64,000 nucleotides of DNA from Paenibacillus taichungensis. Its GTDB lineage: Bacteria > Bacillota > Bacilli > Paenibacillales > Paenibacillaceae. Of the stretch, positions 25,016-33,906 are shown one piece after another (position 1 is the first letter of the stretch; each line of letters starts with the position of its first letter). The stretch is taken from contig NZ_JABMCC010000115.1 in assembly GCF_013359905.1 (NCBI RefSeq), forward strand, positions 372,001 through 436,000, written 5' to 3'. Below the pieces are notes generated by a model. That model was not told where the DNA came from. It saw nothing but the letters and a program-made list of their open reading frames with translations, and ran no database searches. Both the position numbers and the translations under genes were made by a program.

Positions 25016-25450
25016 ATGTTGACTGAAATGCGGCGTTTTAACCGTTTTTATACCAATATACTCGGTGTACTCGATAAGCATATCCTGGGAACGGGATACT
25101 CCTTCGCTGAAGCAAGGGTCATTATTGAAATTGGCATTCAAGGGGAGAGCATTGCGAACAATCTGGTGGATACACTGACCATTGATCGCAGCTACATGAG
25201 CCGAATTGTAAGTAAACTGACCAGAGAAGGGCTGCTGATGAAAGTGGATTCAGCTGCTGACAGCCGGGTTAGTTTGATTCGCCTGACTGAAAAAGGGCAG
25301 GAGCTTTACGGTGAGTTGAATGAACGTTCAGATCAGCAGATTGTGAAGTTAATGCAAGGTTTGGATGAGGAAGAGATCAGAGAAGTTTACGCTTCAATGA
25401 TGAATATTCAGGATAAGTTGAACAAAAGAGCAGGAGAGACAAGACGATGA
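25016..25450 (+). CDS. MarR-family transcriptional regulator
   Basis: A winged-helix regulator of about 144 residues. Positions about 30-95 carry the recognition region (LTIDRSYMSRIVSKLTREGL) and the wing (DSRVSLIRLTEKG), flanked by dimerisation helices. ATG 25016 has no Shine-Dalgarno. GGGAGGG at 24976-24982 instead points 6 nt ahead to an in-frame ATC at 24989. Starting there would give nine extra residues (DSQQINAD after the initiator), typical of MarR N-termini. A rare AUC start, or a mutated ATG, is therefore possible. It overlaps the aldolase gene by ATGA and probably controls it through the duplicated operator upstream. Confidence 0.88.
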   Translation: MLTEMRRFNRFYTNILGVLDKHILGTGYSFAEARVIIEIGIQGESIANNLVDTLTIDRSYMSRIVSKLTREGLLMKVDSAADSRVSLIRLTEKGQELYGELNERSDQQIVKLMQGLDEEEIREVYASMMNIQDKLNKRAGETRR

Positions 25451-26505
25451 TACGATTCGAATGTGATTACAACGAAGGCGCGCATGAGCGCATTTTGCAA
25501 AGACTGATTTCAACGAACATGGAACAAACGAGCGGTTACGGTAAAGATGCCCATTGTGATCGGGCGAGAAGCCTTATTCGACAAGCTTGTGAAAATGAAA
25601 AGGCAGATGTGCATTTTTTGGTTGGGGGTACACAGACCAATACAACGGTTATCGCCTCCATTTTGCGTCCGTACCAAGGCGTGATTGCAGCGACTTCGGG
25701 CCACATCGCGGTCCATGAGACGGGAGCGATTGAAGCCACAGGTCACAAAGTGATCACGGTACCGAGCGAAGATGGGAAGATCACGTCAGATCAGGTCAAA
25801 GCCGTCTATGATGCCCATTGGAATGATGCAGCACCTGAACATTGTGTCCAGCCCGGAATGGTTTACATATCCCAGCCTACTGAGAACGGTACAATGTACA
25901 GCAAGGCAGAGCTGCAAGCATTGTTTGATGTGAGCCGGCAGTGTGGTCTCCCGTTCTTTATTGATGGGGCACGTCTTGGGTATGCTCTTGCTTCCCGAAA
26001 TTGTGATATGACTCTCGCTGATCTCGCCCGCCTATGTGATGTATTCTATATTGGCGGAACCAAGATCGGAGCATTGATGGGAGAAGCGGTAGTCATCCTG
26101 AATGACAAGCTTAAGCCAGATTTTCGTTATATGATCAAACAAAAAGGCGGCCTGCTTGCCAAAGGAAGATTGCTGGGCATTCAGTTTGAAACGCTGTTTG
26201 AAGATGGTCTGTATCTTGAAATTTCCCAGCATGCGGTGGACATGGCCATGTTGATTCATGATTCGCTTGTGGAGCAAGGTATTACTTTCCTATATGATTC
26301 ACCAACCAATCAGCAATTTCCGATTCTGCCAGATGATCTGCTTCAGGATTTACGCAGCCGTTACTCGTTCACATTCTGGGAAAAGGTGTCCGATACACAC
26401 AGCGTCGTTCGTTTTTGTACCAGTTGGGCAACCCAGCGGGAAAATGTGGACTCACTGATTCGTGATATTTCCCATGCTCTGAACAAATTGAAAGCTTGTG
26501 TGTAA
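25447..26505 (+). CDS. Threonine-aldolase-like PLP enzyme (beta-eliminating lyase family)
   Basis: A 352-residue cytosolic fold-type I PLP enzyme. Visible features are the cofactor-phosphate loop GGTQTNT (about 60), the ATSGHIAVHETGA segment, the Asp that pairs with the pyridine nitrogen in FIDGARL (about 175), and the Schiff-base Lys in GGTKIGA (about 205). This order is that of L-threonine/allo-threonine aldolases, which cleave beta-hydroxy amino acids to glycine and an aldehyde. It overlaps the MarR gene by four bases and is thus translationally coupled. Why a MarR regulator controls it is not clear. It ends with a strong terminator. Confidence 0.87.
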   Translation: MIRFECDYNEGAHERILQRLISTNMEQTSGYGKDAHCDRARSLIRQACENEKADVHFLVGGTQTNTTVIASILRPYQGVIAATSGHIAVHETGAIEATGHKVITVPSEDGKITSDQVKAVYDAHWNDAAPEHCVQPGMVYISQPTENGTMYSKAELQALFDVSRQCGLPFFIDGARLGYALASRNCDMTLADLARLCDVFYIGGTKIGALMGEAVVILNDKLKPDFRYMIKQKGGLLAKGRLLGIQFETLFEDGLYLEISQHAVDMAMLIHDSLVEQGITFLYDSPTNQQFPILPDDLLQDLRSRYSFTFWEKVSDTHSVVRFCTSWATQRENVDSLIRDISHALNKLKACV

Positions 26506-26552
26506 TCACTAATCCCTAAAGATAGTACATCGGCGGAGTAAAACGCCAAAGA

Positions 26553-26587
26553 AGAAGTCGCCATGTTAATGGCGACTTCTTTTTTTG
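26553..26587 (+). terminator. Terminator after the MarR-aldolase operon
   Basis: A 12-bp perfect stem, AGAAGTCGCCAT with ATGGCGACTTCT, a 4-nt loop and a long T-run. Confidence 0.92.
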
Positions 26588-26617
26588 TTTACTGCTAAAT
26601 GTTCCATGAATGTACTT

Positions 26618-28597
26618 CTAAAATTGAATCACGACCATTTGATGACAGGACCACTCCGGTATCGTGTAGGTCACAAGGCCATTCACCTGACTGAATGAGA
26701 GACTAAGGTTCTGTGGCGCCAGATACACATCTTGTACTTGTTCGGCAGCCGCAACCGTCACCTCTGTATTGATAAGTGGAGGGATATCCTCGATAACTTC
26801 CACACCTTGTCCTCTACGTACTGGAGAGGCATACAGTAGATGATTCACCCAACGGTTCGAGTTCTTCTGAATCTGCAGCGTGGTAACCCCTTGGGCAGGT
26901 AGGTTGGTTATCAGCGACTTGTTGTTACTCAGTAAACGGTCCAACGCGTAACAGATGATTTCCTTGACAGCCAAACTCCCCTTCGTCGCATAATCTTCAA
27001 AAACATTCCACGCGATATAGATTCCATCCTGACCTTCAGCCATGCCAGTTCCCGATTCCTGCAGATCAGAAGGGGTATGCTGGTGAGAGCAGAACGTGAA
27101 CAAGTCACGGTTAAAATATGAATTTTCCTTACTGCCAAGTACGATGCCGTCTGTCGTGGGCACTGTGTTCTGTCCTTCGGTGTACATGACGAAAGAGGCT
27201 GTACGCAGCGAAGGAAGCTCGAAATTCGGACGGAAATAGGAGGGACGGAATGGGGAAACATCCTGATATTCTACACCCAAATCGAATTCAAAGCCCGTAC
27301 CATCCGGTGAGAGTCCGGAACGGCCAGTGGCGAGAATTTTGCCGCCCCCGGCAAGAAATGCTGTCAGTTTGGTTTTGATTGACTCTGTAATGCTAATGGC
27401 ATCCGGCAAAATAACAACTTTATATTTGGATAGATCAGCCTGCAGATCTACTACATCGAAGAGATAGTGGCCTTCCAGCAAAACTCTTACAGCGCCGGTA
27501 TCGTGGTGGTGCATGTGCTGGTTATGAGGATCGACTCCGGTTTCCCATAAGGCTGCCTCCACTGACAGCAATGCGATATCAGCCATAGCGGTAGTATCTC
27601 GACACCATTCTTCCTTCGCTTCTACCTCACGGTAAGCTTCCCCGATCAACGAATACGTGGCATGATCCATCTGACCGCCCGGATGCAGCTGATCTCCAAT
27701 GGAGCAGCGTGCCCCGTTCGCAATGCTCAGTGCAGTTTCATAGCGCAGCGCGTTGGGGTGCTTGTATCCGCCGAATTCGCCCCAGGAGGTATGGAATTTT
27801 CCGGTCATGCCGAGGAAATCCATGCCCAATGTCTGCGCATAACGTGCAGAGAGCGGGAAGTGGTCGTACCCCCAGCCACCCGTTGGTAGCGATTCCAATT
27901 CCAAATGGGTATTCACATGAGCGAGATCCCGCCGCCCACGGTCGACGTGACTGCTGTTGTGGAACACTGGTAGTCCGGGTTTCACTGCATGCACAGTCTC
28001 ATTCATTCGATTAGCATAACGAGCATACGTCTGTTCCCACAGTTTTTTCATATCTTGAATGTTTCGTGGATCGGAGCCCTGTGAGCGAATCTCGGCAACA
28101 CAATATTGACAATAACATTCCCGAACACCAACGATATCGAGGAAGATGCCGTCCACATCATATTTCTTTACGACTTCCTCTACCTGTAGGGTGAGAACGT
28201 CAAGATAAGGGGTGTTCATGCAAAATTGATGATAGCCTGGCGTCATGAAGTCGGCTGTCCAACTGATCTGCTCCTGCTGATTGCGGATGAGCCATTGTGG
28301 ATGTTTGCGGGCGAGTCGCTCATCCAGGCCAGCGGAGAGATAGACCGGAGTCTTCACACCTATCTCATGAGCAGCCTCAATCTGGGCACCCAGAAGATCG
28401 AAATTCAGATGTGGATGCATTTGATTGGCGGTAGTCGGATGATAGGCCCAGCCATGATGGCACTTGGAGAATATGGTGATGGAATCGACATGCCCGGTTT
28501 TGAGCATCCCCTGAAATTGCTGCTTCGAAAAATCACGGCCAATGCCTTCAATGGCTTCTGACGTATGAAAATCGAGATGAACCTGACGAAATTTCAT
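26618..28597 (-). CDS. GHL6-type putative glycosidase with GH42-like trimerisation domain
   Basis: A 659-residue cytosolic protein without a signal peptide. The N-terminal ~330 residues look like a TIM barrel of the hypothetical glycosyl hydrolase 6 type (HLDFHTSEAIEGIG, CHHGWAYHP, VDGIFLDIVG, CYCQYC). The middle (about 335-540) resembles the class I glutamine-amidotransferase-like trimerisation domain of GH42 beta-galactosidases (KVVILPDAISI, AGGGKILATGRSG). A C-terminal beta domain ends the protein. The Asp in FLDIVG is a candidate catalytic residue. Substrate is unknown; GH29/GH42-like activity on fucosides or galactosides is possible. It is divergent from an AraC regulator, 135 bp away, which probably controls it. 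Confidence 0.75.
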   Translation of the reverse strand: MKFRQVHLDFHTSEAIEGIGRDFSKQQFQGMLKTGHVDSITIFSKCHHGWAYHPTTANQMHPHLNFDLLGAQIEAAHEIGVKTPVYLSAGLDERLARKHPQWLIRNQQEQISWTADFMTPGYHQFCMNTPYLDVLTLQVEEVVKKYDVDGIFLDIVGVRECYCQYCVAEIRSQGSDPRNIQDMKKLWEQTYARYANRMNETVHAVKPGLPVFHNSSHVDRGRRDLAHVNTHLELESLPTGGWGYDHFPLSARYAQTLGMDFLGMTGKFHTSWGEFGGYKHPNALRYETALSIANGARCSIGDQLHPGGQMDHATYSLIGEAYREVEAKEEWCRDTTAMADIALLSVEAALWETGVDPHNQHMHHHDTGAVRVLLEGHYLFDVVDLQADLSKYKVVILPDAISITESIKTKLTAFLAGGGKILATGRSGLSPDGTGFEFDLGVEYQDVSPFRPSYFRPNFELPSLRTASFVMYTEGQNTVPTTDGIVLGSKENSYFNRDLFTFCSHQHTPSDLQESGTGMAEGQDGIYIAWNVFEDYATKGSLAVKEIICYALDRLLSNNKSLITNLPAQGVTTLQIQKNSNRWVNHLLYASPVRRGQGVEVIEDIPPLINTEVTVAAAEQVQDVYLAPQNLSLSFSQVNGLVTYTIPEWSCHQMVVIQF

Positions 28598-28732
28598 GCT
28601 TGCTTCCCCCTAGTCATTAAATGATAAAATCATATTATATCTACCACTCTAATCGATCATCAGCTTCGATACAGCTGACAATCACGACTATATATAGCAC
28701 ATTATCTACATTTTGAACAAAGGAGGGATCTT

Positions 28733-29611
28733 ATGTTTGTACTTGAACTTCAAGTTCCGCCGTTTCCGCTATTAGCAGCCATTGGGCACACCGAATGGCA
28801 GCCGGGGATGCAGCATGCCCAGCGTAGCTTTGATGTGTTCGATCTTATTATTTGCGCCAAAGGAGCGCTGTACATGGAGGAAGATGGCCTCCGTTACGAG
28901 ATTGCGGAAGGTATGATGCTGGTTCTTGAACCTGGCAAAGACCACCGTGGCTATAGACCAACGGATGTGCAGACGGAAGTATACTGGATTCATTTCCAGC
29001 TTCCCTCTGTGCAAAAGATGATTTTGAAAGAAAAGACGACTTGGGAGCAGCCTTTGCTTCAACAAACAGACCAGGATATTGAGGCTCCCCCAGGAGTCAT
29101 TGAAATTCCCAAATTCGCCGCGGTGGATCTACGTAACTTGGAGCCGATACTTAAAGAAATGCTTGAGCTGCACCATGTACTCACCCGTCAGCGTTCCTTC
29201 GAGCTTCATGTTCTGTTGGGCCAATTCCTGCTGCAATTACAGAAGGGAATGAGACAGAACAGCCCGCAGGCACGCTCCTATTTTCTAAGCGAGAAGGTGG
29301 CAACTTATCTTGGTCAACACCTTGAGCAGCCGTTTGATTCCGGACAGATGGAGCGTGATCTGCTTTATCATTTTGATTACCTGGCTCGCTGCCTGAAGCA
29401 GTATACGGGGATGAGCCCGCTGCAATACAGGCATCACCTGCAAATGGAGAAGGCCAAGCGGTTATTGGCACATTCGGAGCTTCCGCTGAAGCGTATCGGC
29501 GAGTTGTGTGGACTGCAGGACCATAACTATTTTACACGGTTATTCAAGCGTCAAACTTCCCTCACGCCTGGAGAGTACCGCAAGAAGCATCAGTTGTATT
29601 TCATGGAATAG
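28733..29611 (+). CDS. AraC-family regulator with cupin sensor domain
   Basis: A 292-residue cytosolic regulator. The N-terminal ~170 residues form a cupin-like sugar-sensing domain (EDGLRYEIAEGMMLVLEPG, then HRGY). The C-terminal ~100 residues carry two helix-turn-helix units (LLYHFDYLARCLKQYTGMSP and RIGELCGLQDHNYFTRLFKR), ending in the family motif LTPGEYRKK. ATG 28733 follows AAAGGAGGG. It is divergent from the GHL6-type glycosidase, so it most likely activates that gene in response to a sugar product. Downstream, the plus strand has no T-run terminator of its own. Confidence 0.9.
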   Translation: MFVLELQVPPFPLLAAIGHTEWQPGMQHAQRSFDVFDLIICAKGALYMEEDGLRYEIAEGMMLVLEPGKDHRGYRPTDVQTEVYWIHFQLPSVQKMILKEKTTWEQPLLQQTDQDIEAPPGVIEIPKFAAVDLRNLEPILKEMLELHHVLTRQRSFELHVLLGQFLLQLQKGMRQNSPQARSYFLSEKVATYLGQHLEQPFDSGQMERDLLYHFDYLARCLKQYTGMSPLQYRHHLQMEKAKRLLAHSELPLKRIGELCGLQDHNYFTRLFKRQTSLTPGEYRKKHQLYFME

Positions 29612-29622
29612 ACATGATCAAA

Positions 29623-29647
29623 CAAAAAAACCGCCCGAAAGGGCGGT
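29623..29647 (-). terminator. Terminator for the reductase gene (reverse strand)
   Basis: Stem ACCGCCC/GGGCGGT with a 4-nt loop. On the minus strand the right arm is followed by seven T's, so it terminates the reverse-strand oxidoreductase. On the plus strand it lacks a T-run. Confidence 0.82.
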
Positions 29648-29685
29648 GGATGATGACGTATTCAATGTCCCAGAATTTCAAATGC

Positions 29686-30342
29686 TTAAGCTTTAAAGTC
29701 CTCGCTTCGTACAGGACTAGCATTCGATAAGGCCTGCCGAAGACTATCCGCTCCATGCTCCTGGTAACTGGGAGTCCCCGGCTGTTGGCGCCAGGATTCG
29801 TCCAATCCGCCGGCGTCTATGGCGTCAAATCCCAGCTCCTCGACAAGTTGAAGTACAATTTTCTTTGTATCAGGATCATCACCAGCTACAGGGAGAGCAA
29901 GTCGATCGGGTGAACCGGCAGGCAGTCCACGTTCAAGCAGATTTATAGCGGAAATCCCATTAAAGGCTTTGTTAACAGGATGTTTCAAGTATTGCTCAAC
30001 CCATCGGCTTTCAGGTAAGCCACCTTCGATCTCGGCAATCAAGCCGTCACGCTGACGGGGGTAATAGTTCCCGGTGTCAATAATGGCAGCACCAGGTGCA
30101 ATGTGGTCTAAGATACCATCAGGGAGATCCGGAATATTCTTTTGTGGAATCGTTACAATGACCAGCTCGGCTCCATGGGCGACTTCCGTTACTTCAAGTG
30201 GTTTTGCGCCTGTCTCTTCAGCCAGTTCCGTCAAGGTATGAGGACCACGTGAGTTAGCAATCGAGACATCATGACCAAGTTTGGTGAGACGACGGGTGAG
30301 ATTACCACCGATATTTCCGGTTCCAATAATTGCGATTTTCAT
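29686..30342 (-). CDS. F420/NADP oxidoreductase-like NAD(P)-binding protein
   Basis: A 218-residue cytosolic protein. It opens with a dinucleotide-binding Rossmann motif, IAIIGTGNIGGNL, and a basic-type second strand, ANSRGP, which favours NADP. The remaining pattern (VTIPQKNIPDLP, IIDTGNYYPRQ, KAFNGISA) matches the NADPH-dependent F420 reductase family, coenzyme F420-independent versions of which are common in Firmicutes. The reaction is unknown. It is divergent from a TetR regulator with a 145-bp shared promoter region, so it is probably the regulator's target in a quinone- or electrophile-type response. Confidence 0.85.
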   Translation of the reverse strand: MKIAIIGTGNIGGNLTRRLTKLGHDVSIANSRGPHTLTELAEETGAKPLEVTEVAHGAELVIVTIPQKNIPDLPDGILDHIAPGAAIIDTGNYYPRQRDGLIAEIEGGLPESRWVEQYLKHPVNKAFNGISAINLLERGLPAGSPDRLALPVAGDDPDTKKIVLQLVEELGFDAIDAGGLDESWRQQPGTPSYQEHGADSLRQALSNASPVRSEDFKA

Positions 30343-30422
30343 TTATTCCGACTTCCTTTCCCGATTTAATATGGTATGACATTTTTACTGTAACAGAGAA
30401 CAATGAAGCTGTAAACAACTTC

Positions 30423-30451
30423 TTGACTGAACGTTACAAATTACCTATACT
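30423..30451 (+). promoter_or_regulatory. SigA promoter of the TetR gene
   Basis: TTGACT (30423-30428), 17 bp, TATACT (30446-30451). A GTTAC/GTAAC inverted pair lies around it, a possible TetR operator. The repeat is weak and not called separately. Confidence 0.65.
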
Positions 30452-30487
30452 AAGATTTATTATTTCGTTGAGAAGGGAGGGAATGCA

Positions 30488-31078
30488 GTGACCAAAGGTG
30501 GAAGACCACGAGAATTTAAGGATACGGCTGTGATTGACGCAGCCATGGATGCCTTTTGGTTGAACGGATACGAAGGATGCTCTACTGAGGATCTATGTAA
30601 ACAGACCGGTCTCGGGAAGGGCAGTTTATATAATGCGTTTGGCAGCAAACATGATTTATACGAAAAGGTACTCCAGCGTTATCATGAGGAAGGGATACGG
30701 GAGCAAAGCGAGATTTTACAGAGCTCCTTACCGTTGAAAGAAAGATTACGCGGCCTGCTGGAGTGGGGTATACAGGAGGATTTTTCGGAATCGGGGCGAA
30801 GAGGCTGTCTCCTAATTAATGCAGCAATGGAACGGGCACGGGTTGATCCTATGGTTGAGAAAGTGGTAACACGTCATATCGGATTTTTGGAGGATGCACT
30901 TTGTGATCTGATGGAGCAGGGTGCACAGACAGGAGAGATTACTTCAGGGAGACCAGCCAAAGAACTGGCAAGCCTGTTTCTAAGCAGCTATTACGGACTC
31001 CGCGTGCTTAACAGCTCTTCACAGAACCGTGATCTGGCAAAAAGTATTGTAGAAGGTACATTGGCAGCTATTTACTAG
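30488..31078 (+). CDS. TetR/AcrR-family repressor
   Basis: A 196-residue regulator. The N-terminal helix-turn-helix (about 10-60) has the recognition segment CSTEDLCKQTGLGKGSLYNAF, and the C-terminal all-helical ligand-binding and dimer domain covers about 75-196. GTG 30488 is supported by AGGGAGGG six bases upstream. It is divergent from the NADP oxidoreductase and followed by an MFS exporter 91 bp later. It probably represses both and is released by a toxic ligand. A small hairpin follows the stop. Confidence 0.9.
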   Translation: MTKGGRPREFKDTAVIDAAMDAFWLNGYEGCSTEDLCKQTGLGKGSLYNAFGSKHDLYEKVLQRYHEEGIREQSEILQSSLPLKERLRGLLEWGIQEDFSESGRRGCLLINAAMERARVDPMVEKVVTRHIGFLEDALCDLMEQGAQTGEITSGRPAKELASLFLSSYYGLRVLNSSSQNRDLAKSIVEGTLAAIY

Positions 31079-31102
31079 CCGGGTAATCCGGCACTTTTTT
31101 TT
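31078..31102 (+). terminator. Terminator after the TetR gene
   Basis: Stem GCCGG-GTAAT-CCGGC overlaps the stop codon and is followed by an eight-T run. Confidence 0.75.
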
Positions 31103-31169
31103 GCATTAGTTTTGTACCGATCATTACAATAGTGTGATTTTATAACTCATATGAAAAGGGGAATTGAAG

Positions 31170-32339
31170 ATGCCATTGGCAATCTATGTGCTTAGCTTGG
31201 CTATTTTTTGCATGACTACCTCAGAATTTATGGTAGCTGGAATGATGAATACACTTGCGGGAGAGTTTGGAGTATCTGTCTCGCAAGTAGGATATTTGAT
31301 TACAGCCTTTTCAGCGGGGATGGTCGTAGGAGGTCCCTTACTAACCGCTGCTCTGCTGAATATGCCTAGGAAAAAAGCGTTCATTATGCTAACCGGACTG
31401 TTTCTCGCTGGACAGTTGCTTGGCGCGATCGCAGGTAGCTATGAGGTTATGATGGCCTCACGCATCATAGCAGGTGTTGCTTCCTCAGCTGCTTTTGGCG
31501 TATCAATCTCGATCTCTGCTTCGCTCGTGGAGGAAAACCAGCGGGGACGGGCGGTGTCGATAATCTTCGGGGGTCTTATGATTGCTACGGTTCTGGGTAC
31601 ACCTGCTGCAACGTGGGTGGCCGATGCTTATGGCTGGCGTTTCAGTTTTTGGGCGGTCGCTATTCTTGTTCTACTGTCAGGAGTAACTGCATTGCGGTTG
31701 ATCCCCGTATTATCCAGACCGGAGCCCACAAGTTTGCGTCATGAAATGAAATCTTTTCGCAATCGCAAGCTCTGGGCGGCTTACCTGACAAGTTTTCTTA
31801 TTATAGGAGCCACATTTGCAGCATTCAGCTACTTTGCTCCAATTTTTACAGAGCTGACGGGCTTTTCAACGTCCGCGGTGCCACTATTGTTTGTTGTGTA
31901 TGGAGCTGCTACGGTTGCTGGTAATCTCATTACTGGTCGACTGGCGGACCGATACACTATGCTGATTCTAACGATAGGGCTTGTTCTCTTGACGTTTGGT
32001 CTTCTGACATTCGCCATTGGCGTACATACAGCTGCCGTGGTTATTCCTGCCGTAATCATCATCGGGTTGGCCGGGGTTCCAATGAACCCGCCTATGGTCG
32101 CGCGAGTGATACGTACGGGAGGAAGTGGTCTGATGGTGAACACCGTTCACACCGCAATCGTCACCTTTGGTGTAGTGGTAGGGTCTTCTGTTGGAGGCTT
32201 GGCTATTAGTGCCGGTTATGGTCTGGTTGCACCGATCTGGGTCGGGGTTGTGTTGGCTTTGGTGGGTGTAATTTCACTGCTTCCGTATATGCGAGGAATC
32301 TTCAAAGTTAAGGTTGTAGATATGGATATAAAACATTAA
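31170..32339 (+). CDS. MFS exporter, DHA1/AraJ-like
   Basis: A 389-residue inner-membrane transporter with twelve predicted helices. The first helix carries the TSEFMVAGMM motif typical of AraJ/CmlA-like DHA1 efflux proteins. Loop 2-3 has the degenerate LLNMPRKKAF in place of the usual GRR sequence, and motif C-like glycines lie in helix 5. ATG 31170 is 8 nt after AAGGGG; TTG 31164 is too close. It lies behind a TetR gene and is likely derepressed by an exported drug or metabolite. Relatives export chloramphenicol, sugars or arabinose; the substrate here is unknown. Confidence 0.88.
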   Translation: MPLAIYVLSLAIFCMTTSEFMVAGMMNTLAGEFGVSVSQVGYLITAFSAGMVVGGPLLTAALLNMPRKKAFIMLTGLFLAGQLLGAIAGSYEVMMASRIIAGVASSAAFGVSISISASLVEENQRGRAVSIIFGGLMIATVLGTPAATWVADAYGWRFSFWAVAILVLLSGVTALRLIPVLSRPEPTSLRHEMKSFRNRKLWAAYLTSFLIIGATFAAFSYFAPIFTELTGFSTSAVPLLFVVYGAATVAGNLITGRLADRYTMLILTIGLVLLTFGLLTFAIGVHTAAVVIPAVIIIGLAGVPMNPPMVARVIRTGGSGLMVNTVHTAIVTFGVVVGSSVGGLAISAGYGLVAPIWVGVVLALVGVISLLPYMRGIFKVKVVDMDIKH

Positions 32340-32394
32340 AAAGTGTTTGATTGTGGGTAGTCTTTCAAAACATCGTGTTCAACAATACGAATAA

Positions 32395-32439
32395 AAGCAG
32401 CCCAGATACGATAAAGTACTGGACTGCTTCTATTTTTTT
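32395..32439. terminator. Bidirectional terminator between convergent MFS genes
   Basis: Stem AAGCAGCCCAG with CTGGACTGCTT (one mismatch), with T-runs on both strands. It lies between a plus-strand and a minus-strand transporter. Confidence 0.8.
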
Positions 32440-32500
32440 GAAATGTGCCCCGTGACATTTCTTCGTATTATTTATGATCCTAATGAATTATCCTAATAGA

Positions 32501-33682
32501 TTATTCTTCTGAGATAAATCTTTTGCCAAGCAACCACATTACGCCGCTAATGATTAGAAAATATAAAGGCATCATCAGCAATGAGCCGTTATGCAGAGCA
32601 CCCATTCCCCATGTCGTAAGACTTACCAGTAAGTAGTAGCCTAAGCTGAATATAGCACCTGCTGTGCCAATTACATCTTGAAAATGAACAAGCGCAAGAC
32701 TTAGACAATTGGGCAGAGCAATACCTGCGCCAATCAACAGAACAAACATGGCAGTTAACATGCAGATGATCTGCAAAAGATTGGGCAGCATAGACAAGCT
32801 GCTTCCAAGGGTCAGGAGCAGAGCACCGCTGGTCATGACCAGACAACCCAGACGAATGATCTTTTCCGGTGTGTAAACGGTCAATAATCGTTTTGAGATC
32901 ATTGCTCCGACCACTGAGGCCAAGGCCACAATAATGCCCAGAAAACCATAAACGCCAGGCGACAGATCAAAGTGTTCTATGAAGATGAAGGGAGCTTCGG
33001 CATAATAACTAAATAAAACTCCGTTAATACCTCCGATCAATACGCCAAACACCATTACGCGCGGCATAGCGAGCATCTTTTTAACAACCGGAAGTATAGT
33101 GACTTTGGATCGTAAAAGAACGTTCGTTGTCTCCGGCAGTTTAAGAAAAGCATATATGAACAACAAAACGCTCATTAGTACTAACGCCAAGAATACCCAT
33201 CTGAAGCCAAGGGCCTGATCAATCCAACCACCAATAAGTGGCCCAACTGCCGGCGTAAATGCAATGACAGCAGAGATTTGGGCAAACATCGCATGTCTTC
33301 GATCTCCCGATACACTTTCTCGAAGCATGGTTTGGGTGATAATCGAGCCAGTTGCGGCACCGAAAGCCTGTACGAAACGGCCAATGAGAAGCAATTGAAT
33401 CGATTCCGAATAAAAGCACATCAAGCTTCCGATCCCATATACGATGAGACCGCCCAGCATTGCAGGTCTACGACCAATCAAGTCGGACAGCCAGCCCCAG
33501 CAGAAGACGCCCAAGGCAAATCCTATAAAATAGATGCTTAATGTGAATTGTACGGAACTATTAGATACACCAAGTGCTGCTGCGATATCTGGCAGCGATG
33601 GAGTGTAGATGGTCTCACTGATTTGTGGAAAAGCGATAAGAACAATCATTAACAGCAAAGATGGTACTGCATATTTCTTCAT
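32501..33682 (-). CDS. MFS multidrug exporter, Bcr/CflA-like
   Basis: A 393-residue twelve-helix transporter. It has the Bcr/CflA hallmarks: ISETIYTPSLPDIA in helix 1, the loop 2-3 motif GWLSDLIGRRPAML, and the helix 5 motif C-like FTPAVGPLIGG. These are drug:proton antiporters of the DHA1 family (bicyclomycin, florfenicol and others). It is transcribed away from a ~220-bp upstream gap in which I see no clear operator. It is convergent with the AraJ-like exporter and shares the intervening terminator. The native substrate cannot be inferred. Confidence 0.9.
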   Translation of the reverse strand: MKKYAVPSLLLMIVLIAFPQISETIYTPSLPDIAAALGVSNSSVQFTLSIYFIGFALGVFCWGWLSDLIGRRPAMLGGLIVYGIGSLMCFYSESIQLLLIGRFVQAFGAATGSIITQTMLRESVSGDRRHAMFAQISAVIAFTPAVGPLIGGWIDQALGFRWVFLALVLMSVLLFIYAFLKLPETTNVLLRSKVTILPVVKKMLAMPRVMVFGVLIGGINGVLFSYYAEAPFIFIEHFDLSPGVYGFLGIIVALASVVGAMISKRLLTVYTPEKIIRLGCLVMTSGALLLTLGSSLSMLPNLLQIICMLTAMFVLLIGAGIALPNCLSLALVHFQDVIGTAGAIFSLGYYLLVSLTTWGMGALHNGSLLMMPLYFLIISGVMWLLGKRFISEE

Positions 33683-33906
33683 TATATATTAGCCCTCCTA
33701 CAAGCTTATACTCTGTTATGACAACAAGAATATGAGCCTAGCTAGGGAAAGGGGGGCATCATGATGGCGAGACGACTATAAATCATCATTTGTTGAATTA
33801 CCTTTCATCATTATAAGAGTAGGAGGGTTTGACAATCATTGCTAATACTCGGCCTAGGTTAACATGCTTGATATGGCAAGTCAACCAGCTCTGGCTAATC
33901 GTACGA

